A program made the position numbers and the translations under genes. Under the pieces are notes generated by a model, which saw only the letters and a list, made by a program, of their open reading frames with translations, had not been told where the DNA came from and searched no databases. A stretch of DNA of 64,000 nt from Planctomycetia bacterium (GTDB lineage: Bacteria; Planctomycetota; Planctomycetia; Pirellulales; Thermoguttaceae): the NCBI GenBank assembly GCA_030539295.1, contig JAUNSJ010000021.1, positions 1 to 64,000 of the forward strand. Reading direction: 5' to 3'. This document shows, piece after piece, positions 43,205 to 52,265 of this stretch (position 1 is the first letter of the stretch; each line of letters opens with the position of its first letter).

Positions 43205-44539
43205 ATGGCATTAAGAATGAAAAGGTATCTTGACAATCCTGTAGTGGGACTTGCCGTTGCGACTCTTGTATTGATTATGACGGAGTCGCCACTGGCAGCG
43301 CAGAATTGGTATCGCGCCAATCTGCACACGCACACCTGGTGGAGTGACGGGCAAGCATTTCCCGAGGAATCTCTTGCCCTGTACAAAGACGCAGGCTATC
43401 AGGTTATTGCAATAACAGATCATAATCTCGTGGCGAATAATCCTGAACGTTGGGAAGAATATGGTCAGGGAAAGCGGATTTCCGAAGCGGCGGTTAACCG
43501 TTTTCGTGAACGTTATCCGGAACTCACCCCTGAAACAAAAGAGGTCGACGGAAAAAAATTTGTACGGCTGAAGACATTCCAGGAGGCGTCCGACCTGCTC
43601 TCGGAGAATGGACAATTTCTGATTATTCCAGGTTATGAGTTGAGCGTCAATACAAGCGTGGGCAATCTACAAATGCACATGAATGTTTTAAACGTTACGG
43701 AAGCAAAATGGGGTAAGGCCAAGCCCACAGGCCCCGAAACCCTGGCGGAAAATTTCCCTATTGCGCAACAAATAATGCAAGACCGGGAAGCAGAAACCCT
43801 TCTGCAATTCAACCATCCGGACCAGAGATATTTCGACAATCCGCCTGAATGGTTTATCGCAGATTACCCATTCAAATTTTTTGAAGTATGTAATTATGGT
43901 AACGATTTCCCCGCACATCCCAACTGCTGGACAACGGATAAATTTTGGGACGTAATTAATGCGTTTCGAATGCAAAATGGTGGCGAGTTGATTTACGGTC
44001 TCGCCAGCGACGATACACACATCTACGAACCGTTTTATCAAAACCTGCAAGAATGTGGCGGTGGATGGGTTGTTATCAACGCACCGGAACTGACAACGAA
44101 GGCTGTCATGAATGCCCTGCATAACGGTCAGTTCTATGCCTCGACAGGAATCGAACTGGAAAGAATGGATTTCAATCCGGAGACGAAAGTGTTGTCCATT
44201 AAAGTCAAAGAGGAGTCGGACGAAAACTATACCATTACCTTTATTGGTACGAAAAAAGGATTCCCACAATATACCGCGACTGTTGTCGACCCTGCTGATC
44301 CAAAACAGGTTTACGAATTCGGAACGCCGGCACAATGGACAAAGCCCAGACGCGTGCACACGGTATACCCCAACGACATTGGCGAATCACTCCTGGTTAT
44401 TCATGGTTCGGAAGCCTCTTTTACTTTGTCGGACGATTTGCTCTACGTGCGTGCGAAAATTGAATCATCGGGAGAACCGGTAATCAAGTTTCACGGCAAG
44501 CCCCGCAAGAAAACTGCCTGGACTCAGCCGGTACGATAG
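43205..44539 (+). CDS. Secreted PHP-domain metal-dependent phosphoesterase, cassette 2
   Basis: 444 residues with a signal peptide (LAVATLVLIMTESPLAAQ). The PHP fold is shown by LHTHTWWSDGQAF, AITDHNLVAN, IPGYELS, LQFNHPDQR and YGLASDDTHI, which supply the trinuclear metal-site residues. PHP proteins hydrolyse phosphoesters; secreted versions are common beside glycan-use genes but their substrates are mostly unknown. It takes the cargo position that sialidases hold in cassettes 1 and 3. The start may be 43205 or the internal ATG at 43217. Confidence 0.82.
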   Translation: MALRMKRYLDNPVVGLAVATLVLIMTESPLAAQNWYRANLHTHTWWSDGQAFPEESLALYKDAGYQVIAITDHNLVANNPERWEEYGQGKRISEAAVNRFRERYPELTPETKEVDGKKFVRLKTFQEASDLLSENGQFLIIPGYELSVNTSVGNLQMHMNVLNVTEAKWGKAKPTGPETLAENFPIAQQIMQDREAETLLQFNHPDQRYFDNPPEWFIADYPFKFFEVCNYGNDFPAHPNCWTTDKFWDVINAFRMQNGGELIYGLASDDTHIYEPFYQNLQECGGGWVVINAPELTTKAVMNALHNGQFYASTGIELERMDFNPETKVLSIKVKEESDENYTITFIGTKKGFPQYTATVVDPADPKQVYEFGTPAQWTKPRRVHTVYPNDIGESLLVIHGSEASFTLSDDLLYVRAKIESSGEPVIKFHGKPRKKTAWTQPVR

Positions 44540-44586
44540 AATCCTTTACAGCTCCCTGAAAATTTACTTATATGGAGATTATTAAA

Positions 44587-45036
44587 ATGCATATTTTAAG
44601 TTTTAGTCCTGCTTTTAAAAGAATTCAACAATTATTCCTCATTCTCGGAACAGTTTCCCTGTTCGTTCTGATTCCGGGATGCGGTTCCGCGAACGTACCT
44701 CTTACAGGTCATGTTACTTTTGAGTCCGATGGGCGTCCCCTCTCCTGCGGCGTTGTTTGTTTTGAGTCTGGGACCTCGTTTGCGCGGGGTGAAATTCAGG
44801 GCGACGGAAGTTACTCACTGGGTTCGAAAGAGAATGACGACGGACTACCCAAGGCCGAATATAAAGTCTATATAATAGGTGCGGTGGAAATTGCGAGTCT
44901 CGACGAAAACGGAATGCCTGTGGAAAAGCCGCTCATCAATGCGAAATTCATGTCGGCCGATACTTCCGGGCTGACCTGTTCCGTCGATGGCAAAAATAAC
45001 ACCTTTGATATTGTTGTCAGCGGCCCGGGTAAGTAA
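44587..45036 (+). CDS. Small transthyretin/carboxypeptidase-regulatory-like lipoprotein, cassette 2
   Basis: 149 residues, signal peptide with lipobox (LIPGC). One beta-sandwich-like domain (LTGHVTFESDGRPLSCGVV, GDGSYSLGS, AEYKVYIIG), the counterpart of the lipoproteins at 11151, 50520, 58471 and 63685. The ATG at 44587 is preferred over 44572 because GGAG lies nine bases upstream. Unlike cassettes 1 and 3, here the lipoprotein follows the enzyme gene. Confidence 0.72.
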   Translation: MHILSFSPAFKRIQQLFLILGTVSLFVLIPGCGSANVPLTGHVTFESDGRPLSCGVVCFESGTSFARGEIQGDGSYSLGSKENDDGLPKAEYKVYIIGAVEIASLDENGMPVEKPLINAKFMSADTSGLTCSVDGKNNTFDIVVSGPGK

Positions 45037-45084
45037 CCCAAGACCATGGTACAAGTCAGGCCCAATTCAGTCGTGAGGTCGTGG

Positions 45085-45114
45085 TAAGGCATGGCTCTTA
45101 AACTCCATGCCTTA
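45085..45114 (+). terminator. Hairpin after cassette 2
   Basis: TAAGGCATGG pairs perfectly with CCATGCCTTA around a ten-base loop, 48 bases after the lipoprotein stop; a short U-rich tail follows. The rest of the 45037-45573 gap shows only the promoter at 45455-45483. Confidence 0.6.
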
Positions 45115-45454
45115 TCTTCAAGCCAGTAAGAAATTTTGTCTGCCGTCGAAAACGGGCCGAATTTTACTCCACGGCGGGCATCTTATCGTCTCTCCGCCCC
45201 TGCGCCCCCGAAAATCGCCATTTGTCCTCGAGAGACCAAGACGCGGCTGTCAGAAGTAACAAAATAGACCAGCCCACAAATCTTCTATAACTACCCTATT
45301 ATATTATGTGCACACAGAAACAGATAACAGCTTTTGGAACATAGTGCGGGTTACTACTTCTGGGGTTAGAGCAGCTCAAGCAGAATATCGAACAAAGCTT
45401 ATCGATAAAATTGTGACTATTTCTTGAAATCGTGGAACTTTTATATTTTTTTGC

Positions 45455-45483
45455 TTGACAACGCAAAAATTGATAATTACAAT
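45455..45483 (+). promoter_or_regulatory. Sigma70 promoter for the secreted protein/methyltransferase pair
   Basis: TTGACA, 17 bases, TACAAT; start near 45490, about 84 bases before the ATG at 45574. Confidence 0.75.
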
Positions 45484-45573
45484 AGAGGGAATGACAACGA
45501 TAATATCGATTGTGTCGGTATTGATGGTTTTTTGTTGAGATAACAAGGTTTTTTTGAGTGCGGAGCTTATGCT

Positions 45574-46044
45574 ATGAAGTGGTTTTATTGCTTTTTATGG
45601 GGGGGACTGGTTGTGTTCTGTCTGTCCCTGGGGACCATGGTCATGTCAGCAAGTCTTTTTTCAGAAGAGAAATGTGAACAGGCGGAATTGAACGAAATGG
45701 ACCGCGAAGGGGAGGACGAATCCGCCGCGGGTAAAGAGGGGGAATGGGTAATTCGTCGCCGTTTCGACGCGGCGGGCAAGCGAGTCTTTAGTCAGGCGAT
45801 GGACGGACTTATGGGCGTGCAGTACAATCCCGTATTCTACGCGGTATGCCAAGGCAACCCGTCGCGCTACTGCTTTATTTGCGAGTCGCGAATTGTCATA
45901 CCGAACCCTCCCACTGCTCTTTCGGCTGTCTATATTGAGGTCGCAACCGACGGCAGTGCAAAGATTTGCGATATAAAAGGCATAGAGCTGGACGACGCGT
46001 TTCTCGACGACGCCGAGTCCGAGAGCGACTCCTCCGCAGAATGA
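45574..46044 (+). CDS. Secreted or membrane-anchored protein of unknown function
   Basis: 156 residues. An N-terminal hydrophobic segment (FLWGGLVVFCLSLGTMVMSAS) acts as signal or anchor. The mature part is acidic at both ends, with a central region containing three cysteines (AVCQGNPSRYCFICES), perhaps a small metal- or disulfide-stabilised fold. I recognise no family. Its stop overlaps the methyltransferase start (ATGA), and it has its own promoter, so both genes form a small operon between two ECF cassettes. Confidence 0.6.
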   Translation: MKWFYCFLWGGLVVFCLSLGTMVMSASLFSEEKCEQAELNEMDREGEDESAAGKEGEWVIRRRFDAAGKRVFSQAMDGLMGVQYNPVFYAVCQGNPSRYCFICESRIVIPNPPTALSAVYIEVATDGSAKICDIKGIELDDAFLDDAESESDSSAE

Positions 46045-46739
46045 CTATTCGCAATGAGACTCCATCGCCCTGGCTTGGTAGCGGGCCCGCCGCTCCTGAC
46101 CGTGAGGCTGAGCGTCCGCTCGACTTCGACTTGATTGCCAACGCTGCGTTTCCGCAAGGGGAGCTTGGCGAACGCATGATCCGGGGGATGAACGCGGGTC
46201 ATGCTGACCTGACCGCATGGGCATTTCAGCAGGTCCCTTTCGGTTCGCGCGTGTTAGACGTTGGTTGCGGAGGTGGCGCGGCCTTGACGCGGCTCGGTGA
46301 CTCACATCCGGAAATCCAGCTTTTCGGATGCGATATTTCTCCTCTGGCTATTCAATCGGCGGCCGACCTGCTGTCGCAACATGGGCTGTCCGAACGGGTT
46401 ACACTCGTTTGCGAAAGCGTTTCTCAACTCCCCTTCCCTGCGGGCTTTTTCGATACGGTTTATTCGATCGAGAGCCTGTATTTCTGGCCGAACCCCAAGA
46501 GCGGCCTTGATGAGGTTCGTCGTGTCCTCGCGCCGGGCGGCTGGTTTATGCTCGCTCTGGAGATGGTCGGTGGTGCCATGACCGACCGCCACGAACAGAT
46601 TGCGGAACGGCTCAATATGTTCTGCCCGTCGCTCGAAGAATTGCGACAACTCCTCATTACTACTGGTTTTAGCAAGATTAAAATAGAATATCAGCCTGTT
46701 TTCCGCTGGCTCTGTGCCGTGGGTCAAAAAGAGCGTTAG
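46041..46739 (+). CDS. Class I SAM-dependent methyltransferase
   Basis: 232 residues. The Rossmann-type SAM site is plain: VLDVGCGGGAALTRL (motif I), LFGCDISPLAI (motif II), and SIESLYFWPNPKSGLDEVRRVLAPGGWF (the post-II block seen in UbiE/Methyltransf_11 proteins, quoted here in part: SLYFWPNP and RVLAPGGW). The substrate cannot be told. The ATG at 46041 overlaps the stop of the upstream gene; longer frames overlap that gene. A hairpin and U run follow at 46783-46816. Confidence 0.85.
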   Translation: MTIRNETPSPWLGSGPAAPDREAERPLDFDLIANAAFPQGELGERMIRGMNAGHADLTAWAFQQVPFGSRVLDVGCGGGAALTRLGDSHPEIQLFGCDISPLAIQSAADLLSQHGLSERVTLVCESVSQLPFPAGFFDTVYSIESLYFWPNPKSGLDEVRRVLAPGGWFMLALEMVGGAMTDRHEQIAERLNMFCPSLEELRQLLITTGFSKIKIEYQPVFRWLCAVGQKER

Positions 46740-46782
46740 GCTCTCACGCGAAGCCGCCGTCGGCTGCCCAGTGCCCGACGAC

Positions 46783-46816
46783 AACCGGGTTTTGCGGCCG
46801 GTTCGACGCTTTTTTT
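46783..46816 (+). terminator. Candidate terminator after the methyltransferase gene
   Basis: AACCGG (46783-46788) pairs with CCGGTT (46798-46803), and a run of seven U begins six bases later. Short stem, so moderate confidence. Confidence 0.4.
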
Positions 46817-46879
46817 GAACTGTTTTGGTTTTTTTGGAAAAAATTTACGTTTTTTATGCGCGGATTCGGTCCCTTGCGT

Positions 46880-46888
46880 TGGTAGTCT
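46880..46888 (+). promoter_or_regulatory. TGGTAGTCT box before the cassette 3 sigma gene
   Basis: Third copy of TGGTAGnnT, 69 bases before the sigma ATG. The preceding GGAAAAAA...TTTTTTATGC tract also resembles the one before the cassette 1 sigma gene. Confidence 0.35.
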
Positions 46889-46957
46889 TATAAAGGCACA
46901 GAAGTCCCGTGCACATTGAGCCGTGCCCCCAGGGAGAGCGGCAAAAAGGAAACAGCC

Positions 46958-47521
46958 ATGGATCAAGAAGTCAAGACAACAGAACAATCGGACAAGCAGA
47001 AGGTCGTCTCACGGCTCTTTATGGAGAATATTGACGTCGTACGCATGACCGCGTTCTGCACCGCGCCGCATCGCCAGCTGCTCGGCGACATTGTCAATGA
47101 TTCCTACGTCGACTTCGTGCAAAAGGCGGACCAGTGGGATGTTACGTCTGATATTCGTCCGCTCCTGCGCACCATTACGCGCAATATAGCACTTCAGTAC
47201 TGGAAAGAGCACCGCCGTTCGCTCCCGGAAGCCTTGGCCCAGTTGGCGGACCGGTTACAGCAGCAATCGTCCAGCGACGAGACGAACCACCGCCGCGCGG
47301 CCGAACTGAAAGCTCTTTCGCTCTGTCTCGAAGGCATTACAGAAGAGAATCGCCAAATTCTGGAGGCTCATTATAATAATGACGTCCCGATTAACGAACT
47401 GGCGAGAATACTCAAGTGGAACGTGAACACTCTTTACAGTTTCTTTACCCGCTTACGCAACGCACTTCGCGACTGCGTTGAGGGCAAGCTGAAAGGAGGG
47501 TTTTTCGATGCCGAACCTTAA
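46958..47521 (+). CDS. ECF-type RNA polymerase sigma factor, cassette 3
   Basis: 187 residues, paralogue of the sigma factors at 6697 and 38406. Region 2 holds VRMTAFCTAPHRQLLGDIV and TITRNIALQYWKEH; region 4 holds ITEENRQILEAHYNNDVPI and the following recognition helix LARILKWNVNTLYSFF. The ATG at 46958 has AAAAGGA upstream. Its last 14 bases overlap the FecR-LamG start, as in cassette 1. Confidence 0.88.
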   Translation: MDQEVKTTEQSDKQKVVSRLFMENIDVVRMTAFCTAPHRQLLGDIVNDSYVDFVQKADQWDVTSDIRPLLRTITRNIALQYWKEHRRSLPEALAQLADRLQQQSSSDETNHRRAAELKALSLCLEGITEENRQILEAHYNNDVPINELARILKWNVNTLYSFFTRLRNALRDCVEGKLKGGFFDAEP

Positions 47522-49265
47522 CGCCACTCAAAGTGCCCATATCCTCATCGGGAAATATCTCGCCGGGGACCTGACCGAACCGGAAGCGGTTGAACTGGAA
47601 CGCCTGTTCCAGGCCGACGCGAATCTCTCACGCTATTTCTATCGCAACGTTTTGGCCGACTTCTTTCTTAAAGAACGCTACGACAGCACGCCTGGCAATC
47701 CTCCCCAAACGAAGCGGGATGAGGAATTGAGCTGGGACGAGCTGGTCCGATTACAGAATGCGGAAAAACCGATTGCCCAAATGACGCCGGAAGAAGTTGC
47801 GGCCTATCGGGCACGTATGGCGGTCCCCGCTGCGAAGCTGCCTTCGGACGCAAAAAAGCAGGAGGAGGATTTCGATCCCTTTGCCGTTCTGCGAGAGGAA
47901 GAAGAGCGGGACCGCAAGGCCGCCGTGGTCAAAAAGAAGAAGCGAAAACCTTATAAACTTACCGCTAGTGACGTCTTCTTTGCCTTGTGTCTTCTTCTCG
48001 GCATAGCGATTGGGGTCGCGCTGGTCAGGGAGGAGTTCTGTCCCTCGAGCCATCACGAGGACGAGACGTTTGGTTTTACGGGCGACGCGGCTATCGTTGA
48101 ACTGGCAGACGTCAAATTTCGTGACGACGCTCCCCATTATAAACGGGGTCAGCAGCTCCAGAATTCGCGTCTGGTCCTCGAAAGCGGACTGGTGAAATTG
48201 CAGTTTCAATCGAATGCCCAAATGATCGTTCAGGGACCGGCCGAACTGCTCGTTCAGAATCACAATGCCGTCTACTGCTCCTCGGGAAAATTGAGCGCTA
48301 CGGTACCGCCGGAAGCCGTCGGCTTTGAAGTCAATACGCCGTCGTCCAAAATCGTCGACCGCGGCACGGAATTCTTCGTCGAAATCGATAAGGAGCAGTC
48401 CGACCTGGAAGTTGTTCGCGGGCAGGTCGATTGCCTGAGCGGTAATGAGTTACCCGTTTCTCTTACTGCGGGTCAGGCTGTGGCCATTGAGTCGACGGGA
48501 ACCACGCGAAAAGTCGCTACGGCCCATCGCTTCCTGCCTAAAGCTGCCTTTGAGAGCAAGGTCAAAGAATATACCCGGGAGCTAAAAACGCAGAAGAAGG
48601 GCGAACTTAAAAAGGTCCATCTCGACCCAACCCTTCTGGCCCACTTCGATTTAACCGAAGGGATAACAGGAGTGGTGGATAACAGTTCCGCAACGGGTTC
48701 GGCAAAGATTCCACAGGCCACGCTTAAAGGCATGTCGCGAACGGAAGGCCAGCTTTTCGACAGTAGCGCGGTTGCCTTTGACTCAAACGAGTCACGTGTG
48801 GAGGTCCTCTTTCCGGAAACTTACGAAAGCCTGACCATTAAGACCAGCGTTCGGCTCGACCGTCTGCGCCGCGACGGCAGTGTCCTGTTCGCCTCGGAGC
48901 ATTATGCGGAACTGCCTGGCACGATTCTGGTTCAGGTCCTTCAGTCGGGTCAACTTCAACTCCAGGTTCGGCACTCGGCCAACCAGACTCAATATTGTGT
49001 CTCACCGCCGGTTCTCAATCGCAAATTCGTCGGCACCTGGTCCGAGATTGAGATTGTTATTGACGGGCAAAAAAAGCTGCTTTCACTTCGAATGGACGGT
49101 CGCTCGTTAAGCACGATTCGCTGGGACAATCCCATGCCTGTCGTTCTGGGTCGCGCCAGTATCGGAAACGTGCCAGGTACCGATGTTGGCCTTCGTCTTC
49201 GTAATCGTTACTGGTATGGCGCCATTGACGATATACAGATTTACAATCGGGCTTTGGAGAAATGA
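47508..49265 (+). CDS. Membrane anti-sigma/FecR-domain protein with C-terminal LamG, cassette 3
   Basis: 585 residues. Cytoplasmic part with [13 protein letters not shown] and a charged linker rich in Lys and Glu (about 110-145), membrane helix at about 148-168 ([17 protein letters not shown]), FecR-like domain at about 195-300 ([32 protein letters not shown]), and a LamG domain at about 370-583 ending [17 protein letters not shown], the usual LamG closing strand. GAAAGGAGGG precedes the ATG. The DUF1559 gene follows after 50 bases. Confidence 0.82.
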   Translation: MPNLNATQSAHILIGKYLAGDLTEPEAVELERLFQADANLSRYFYRNVLADFFLKERYDSTPGNPPQTKRDEELSWDELVRLQNAEKPIAQMTPEEVAAYRARMAVPAAKLPSDAKKQEEDFDPFAVLREEEERDRKAAVVKKKKRKPYKLTASDVFFALCLLLGIAIGVALVREEFCPSSHHEDETFGFTGDAAIVELADVKFRDDAPHYKRGQQLQNSRLVLESGLVKLQFQSNAQMIVQGPAELLVQNHNAVYCSSGKLSATVPPEAVGFEVNTPSSKIVDRGTEFFVEIDKEQSDLEVVRGQVDCLSGNELPVSLTAGQAVAIESTGTTRKVATAHRFLPKAAFESKVKEYTRELKTQKKGELKKVHLDPTLLAHFDLTEGITGVVDNSSATGSAKIPQATLKGMSRTEGQLFDSSAVAFDSNESRVEVLFPETYESLTIKTSVRLDRLRRDGSVLFASEHYAELPGTILVQVLQSGQLQLQVRHSANQTQYCVSPPVLNRKFVGTWSEIEIVIDGQKKLLSLRMDGRSLSTIRWDNPMPVVLGRASIGNVPGTDVGLRLRNRYWYGAIDDIQIYNRALEK

Positions 49266-49315
49266 ACCAAGGTCTCCAACTTTCACATTTTTGTGATTAC
49301 AGAAAGGAACGAACC

Positions 49316-50479
49316 ATGAAGAATTTGGTAAAAAGGGTACGACACATTTGTAACGATTCGGCCAATGTTAATCTGCGCCGCGGAGGGAGTTTTCACAGAC
49401 TAAGAAGAATACTCGCCTTCACACTTGTTGAACTCCTTGTGGTTATAGCGATCATAGGCGTTTTAATTGCACTCCTGCTGCCAGCGGTACAGGCGGCCCG
49501 CGAAGCCGCGCGCCGGAGTCAGTGCACCAACAATCTGAAACAGATTGCCTTGGCGTTGCACAATTACCACGATATTTACACAAGTTTTCCGCTGGGATGC
49601 CGCGAAACCGAGATAACCTGGGCTGCCTCTCTCTGGCCTTATATTGAACAGGCTTCGTTGTGGGAAACTTATGATTGCACACATCGATTTTGCGGCTGCC
49701 TCTGTGGAGGTAGTAATGTTACAGACGGACAGGTTCCTGTTACTCCGTGTCCAAGTACAGGAGGTTACACAATGGAGAAAGATATGAATCATCTCTGTAC
49801 CAATCAGAGAGTTGCCACATATACCTGTCCCTCTGATGTCCCTGTCGAAGGAACTGTAAACTGTTGGATTGTGTGCCGACATAACTATGTCGCCAGTCAC
49901 GGAAACGCAGGTCAACTGTGGGGTGCCTATTTGGTTCCACCTGCGGTTGATGCAGATCATCCTTTTTACGGGGCCCCTTTCTATTTTGGCGAAAATAGGA
50001 ACGTACCATCTCGAGCGTGGGTTAACATGGCTTCCATAACAGATGGATTGAGTAATACGCTCGGATTCTCCGAAGTCTTGCAAGGGCAGAACTGGGATGG
50101 AACCTATATCTCTTGGGACGGAACCAATACAAGTGCTGCTTGGACTCAAGTTATCACATCGGATTTGCGAGGGCACATCTACGACGCTTTTGGCAGCTGG
50201 TTCACTGCTTTCTACACGCCGAATTCGAAATCTGGAGATGTTGTCGCTCAAAAAGGTACCCAATATTGCATTAACGACGACCGTTTCATGCCCTGTGGAT
50301 CACCTGAAATACTAGATGGGGGGTGGAACCGCATGATTGTTACGGCGAGAAGCCATCATAGTGGGGGAGTAAACGCGGCCAATCTCGACGGTTCGGTTAT
50401 GTTCGTTTCCGATACCATCGACTGGAATGTCTGGCAGGCCATGAGTACAACGCAGGGCGGCGAAACGGTCAAACGATAA
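49316..50479 (+). CDS. DUF1559 pseudopilin-like protein, cassette 3
   Basis: 387 residues. A 34-residue leader ends in Ala before [14 protein letters not shown], like the proteins at 9011 and 59067. The C-terminal domain has [18 protein letters not shown] and [13 protein letters not shown] (H-X9-DG), with several extra cysteines in a loop at about 125-150 ([12 protein letters not shown]). AGAAAGGA precedes the ATG; the earlier in-frame ATG at 49262 overlaps the FecR stop and lacks a ribosome site. Confidence 0.85.
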   Translation: MKNLVKRVRHICNDSANVNLRRGGSFHRLRRILAFTLVELLVVIAIIGVLIALLLPAVQAAREAARRSQCTNNLKQIALALHNYHDIYTSFPLGCRETEITWAASLWPYIEQASLWETYDCTHRFCGCLCGGSNVTDGQVPVTPCPSTGGYTMEKDMNHLCTNQRVATYTCPSDVPVEGTVNCWIVCRHNYVASHGNAGQLWGAYLVPPAVDADHPFYGAPFYFGENRNVPSRAWVNMASITDGLSNTLGFSEVLQGQNWDGTYISWDGTNTSAAWTQVITSDLRGHIYDAFGSWFTAFYTPNSKSGDVVAQKGTQYCINDDRFMPCGSPEILDGGWNRMIVTARSHHSGGVNAANLDGSVMFVSDTIDWNVWQAMSTTQGGETVKR

Positions 50480-50519
50480 AAATAAATCACCCACACATGC
50501 ATAACAGAAAGCATTCAAT

Positions 50520-50951
50520 ATGAATTTAAAATTTTGTAAAATTATCCTGACGTTCGCGATACCGCTTCTTGCGGCACTCATTACGATTGCCGGCTGCTCT
50601 GGTAAACCGGAGCGTTTCGGCTTCTCCGGAACAGTAACTGTTAACGGATCGCCGGTGGTCGAAGGCAATCTCCGACTCACACCGCAAGGTGATGTTGAAG
50701 GGAGTACACGTTGCGCTGCCAATATCCGCGAAGGAAAATTCACTTTTCCGGCTGATGGCGGTCTCTCGCCGGGTACATATGTCGTCTGCATAAACGCCGT
50801 CGATCGAGAAAGAAGTGTTATAGACGACAGTAGCCCCGCAAAATCAAAAATCGTTGAACTCATTCCCCCTGAATGGAATGTTAAAAGTACACACACGATC
50901 GAAATTGTCCCCGGGAAAAATGTCTTCGATTTTGCCATAACAAAAGAGTGA
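50520..50951 (+). CDS. Small transthyretin/carboxypeptidase-regulatory-like lipoprotein, cassette 3
   Basis: 143 residues with lipobox (IAGC). Single beta-sandwich-like domain: FSGTVTVNGSPVVEGNLRL, GKFTFPADGGLSPGTYVV and a final PPEWNVKSTHTIEI, very close in layout to the protein at 11151 (PPDYNVNSTLRF). AGAAAG lies upstream of the ATG. The sialidase-like gene follows after 139 bases. Confidence 0.75.
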   Translation: MNLKFCKIILTFAIPLLAALITIAGCSGKPERFGFSGTVTVNGSPVVEGNLRLTPQGDVEGSTRCAANIREGKFTFPADGGLSPGTYVVCINAVDRERSVIDDSSPAKSKIVELIPPEWNVKSTHTIEIVPGKNVFDFAITKE

Positions 50952-51090
50952 ATGGCGAATTTTTACTAACCATTTAACGCCGGTAAAGTATAAACAAAAA
51001 AACTTTTCCGGCCATCTACCTCAACGTATTATTCATTGTTCACAATTAAGTTTTTCTGAAAAACAAAATTTCAGTATTAGGAGAGTCTGT

Positions 51091-52113
51091 ATGTCCATTT
51101 TTAAAAAGTTGTGCTGTTTTGTTTGCTGTTCGATTGTCGCGCATTTCGCCATAGCAGACGACAAGCCGATTATTGACGTTCCTGAAGAGTACGTCTACGT
51201 CTGTCAGGACGCGGGTGCCGGAGCCTACGAAGCGTTTCCTGACGTCTGTCGCCTGACCGATGGTCGCCTGCTGGCCGTGTTTTACGCCGGCTACAGCCAT
51301 GTCAGCGTGCCCAACGCCACGCTGCCGAATGGTGGACGCGTTTCCGGCTGCTGGTCCTCCGACGAAGGTCGAACGTGGTCCGAACCGGTCACCATGATTG
51401 ATACACCTCTCGACGACCGTGACCCTTCCGTAACCCAATTGACCGACGGGCGTCTGCTCATGACCTTCTTTGCAGAGGACATGGGAAGTAAGAACGAATG
51501 GTTTAATACGTGTATTGCCGAATCGACGGACGGTGGCCAGTCATGGAGTGAACCGCGTAAGCTCTTTGAAGATTATCCCTGTTCCTCTCCGATCCGAATT
51601 TTGTCCGACGGAACCCTTGTTTTTCCGCTTTATGGTTTTTTCGAAGGTCAGGAAAAAATGGGTGCGGTTTCCCTCTCGAACGATGGCGGCGAGACATGGT
51701 CTGACCCTATCAATATTCCGAACGGCGGTGTGGCACTCGACGCGGAAACTGACGTGATCGAACTGAAAAACGGCGACCTCTGGGCCATACAGCGTCCAGT
51801 CATGGCCTGGTCTGTCTCGCACGATAAGGGGAAAACATGGAGTGTTTCTGAAAAGGTGGGCTTCGAAGGCCACTGTCCCTATCTTCTGCGAACGAAAGAG
51901 GATGTCATACTCCTCGCTCTACGAATTCCTGGCACGTGCGTTCGTGTCTCTCGCGACGAATGCAAAACGTGGAGTGACCCATTCCTTATTGATGTCTGTG
52001 GCGGCGCCTATCCGTCCATGGTCACCTTGAACGACGGTTCGGTCTTAATCGTCTATTATGAAGAAGGGCCCGGGTCCAGTATCCGTGCCAAACGCCTGAC
52101 GATTAACCCGTAA
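51091..52113 (+). CDS. Secreted sialidase-like BNR-repeat protein, cassette 3
   Basis: 340 residues with a signal peptide (residues 1-24). Five Asp-boxes can be read: SSDEGRTWSEP, STDGGQSWSEP, SNDGGETWSDP, SHDKGKTWSVS and SRDECKTWSDP, enough for a six-bladed propeller. It is compact and lacks the extra C-terminal domain of the cassette 1 protein. Release of terminal sialic acid or another sugar is likely. AGGAGAG lies before the ATG, preceded by a small CTGAAA...TTTCAG hairpin. Confidence 0.78.
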   Translation: MSIFKKLCCFVCCSIVAHFAIADDKPIIDVPEEYVYVCQDAGAGAYEAFPDVCRLTDGRLLAVFYAGYSHVSVPNATLPNGGRVSGCWSSDEGRTWSEPVTMIDTPLDDRDPSVTQLTDGRLLMTFFAEDMGSKNEWFNTCIAESTDGGQSWSEPRKLFEDYPCSSPIRILSDGTLVFPLYGFFEGQEKMGAVSLSNDGGETWSDPINIPNGGVALDAETDVIELKNGDLWAIQRPVMAWSVSHDKGKTWSVSEKVGFEGHCPYLLRTKEDVILLALRIPGTCVRVSRDECKTWSDPFLIDVCGGAYPSMVTLNDGSVLIVYYEEGPGSSIRAKRLTINP

Positions 52114-52142
52114 ATCGTTCTTGGCCGCATTTGAGGGAGGGC

Positions 52143-52171
52143 CTGTCAAAAGGGGCGAGTTGTGGTATAAT
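52143..52171 (+). promoter_or_regulatory. Sigma70 promoter for the HzsA-related gene
   Basis: CTGTCA, 17 bases, TATAAT; start near 52178, about 88 bases before the ATG. Confidence 0.55.
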
Positions 52172-52265
52172 AATTATGCTTAATGGTCTTGTGGTGCGCG
52201 TAATGTGTTCCCACCCCTGCGTTTCCACAAAATTATACTCACCCCTTTACGAATAAGGAGCCTCA

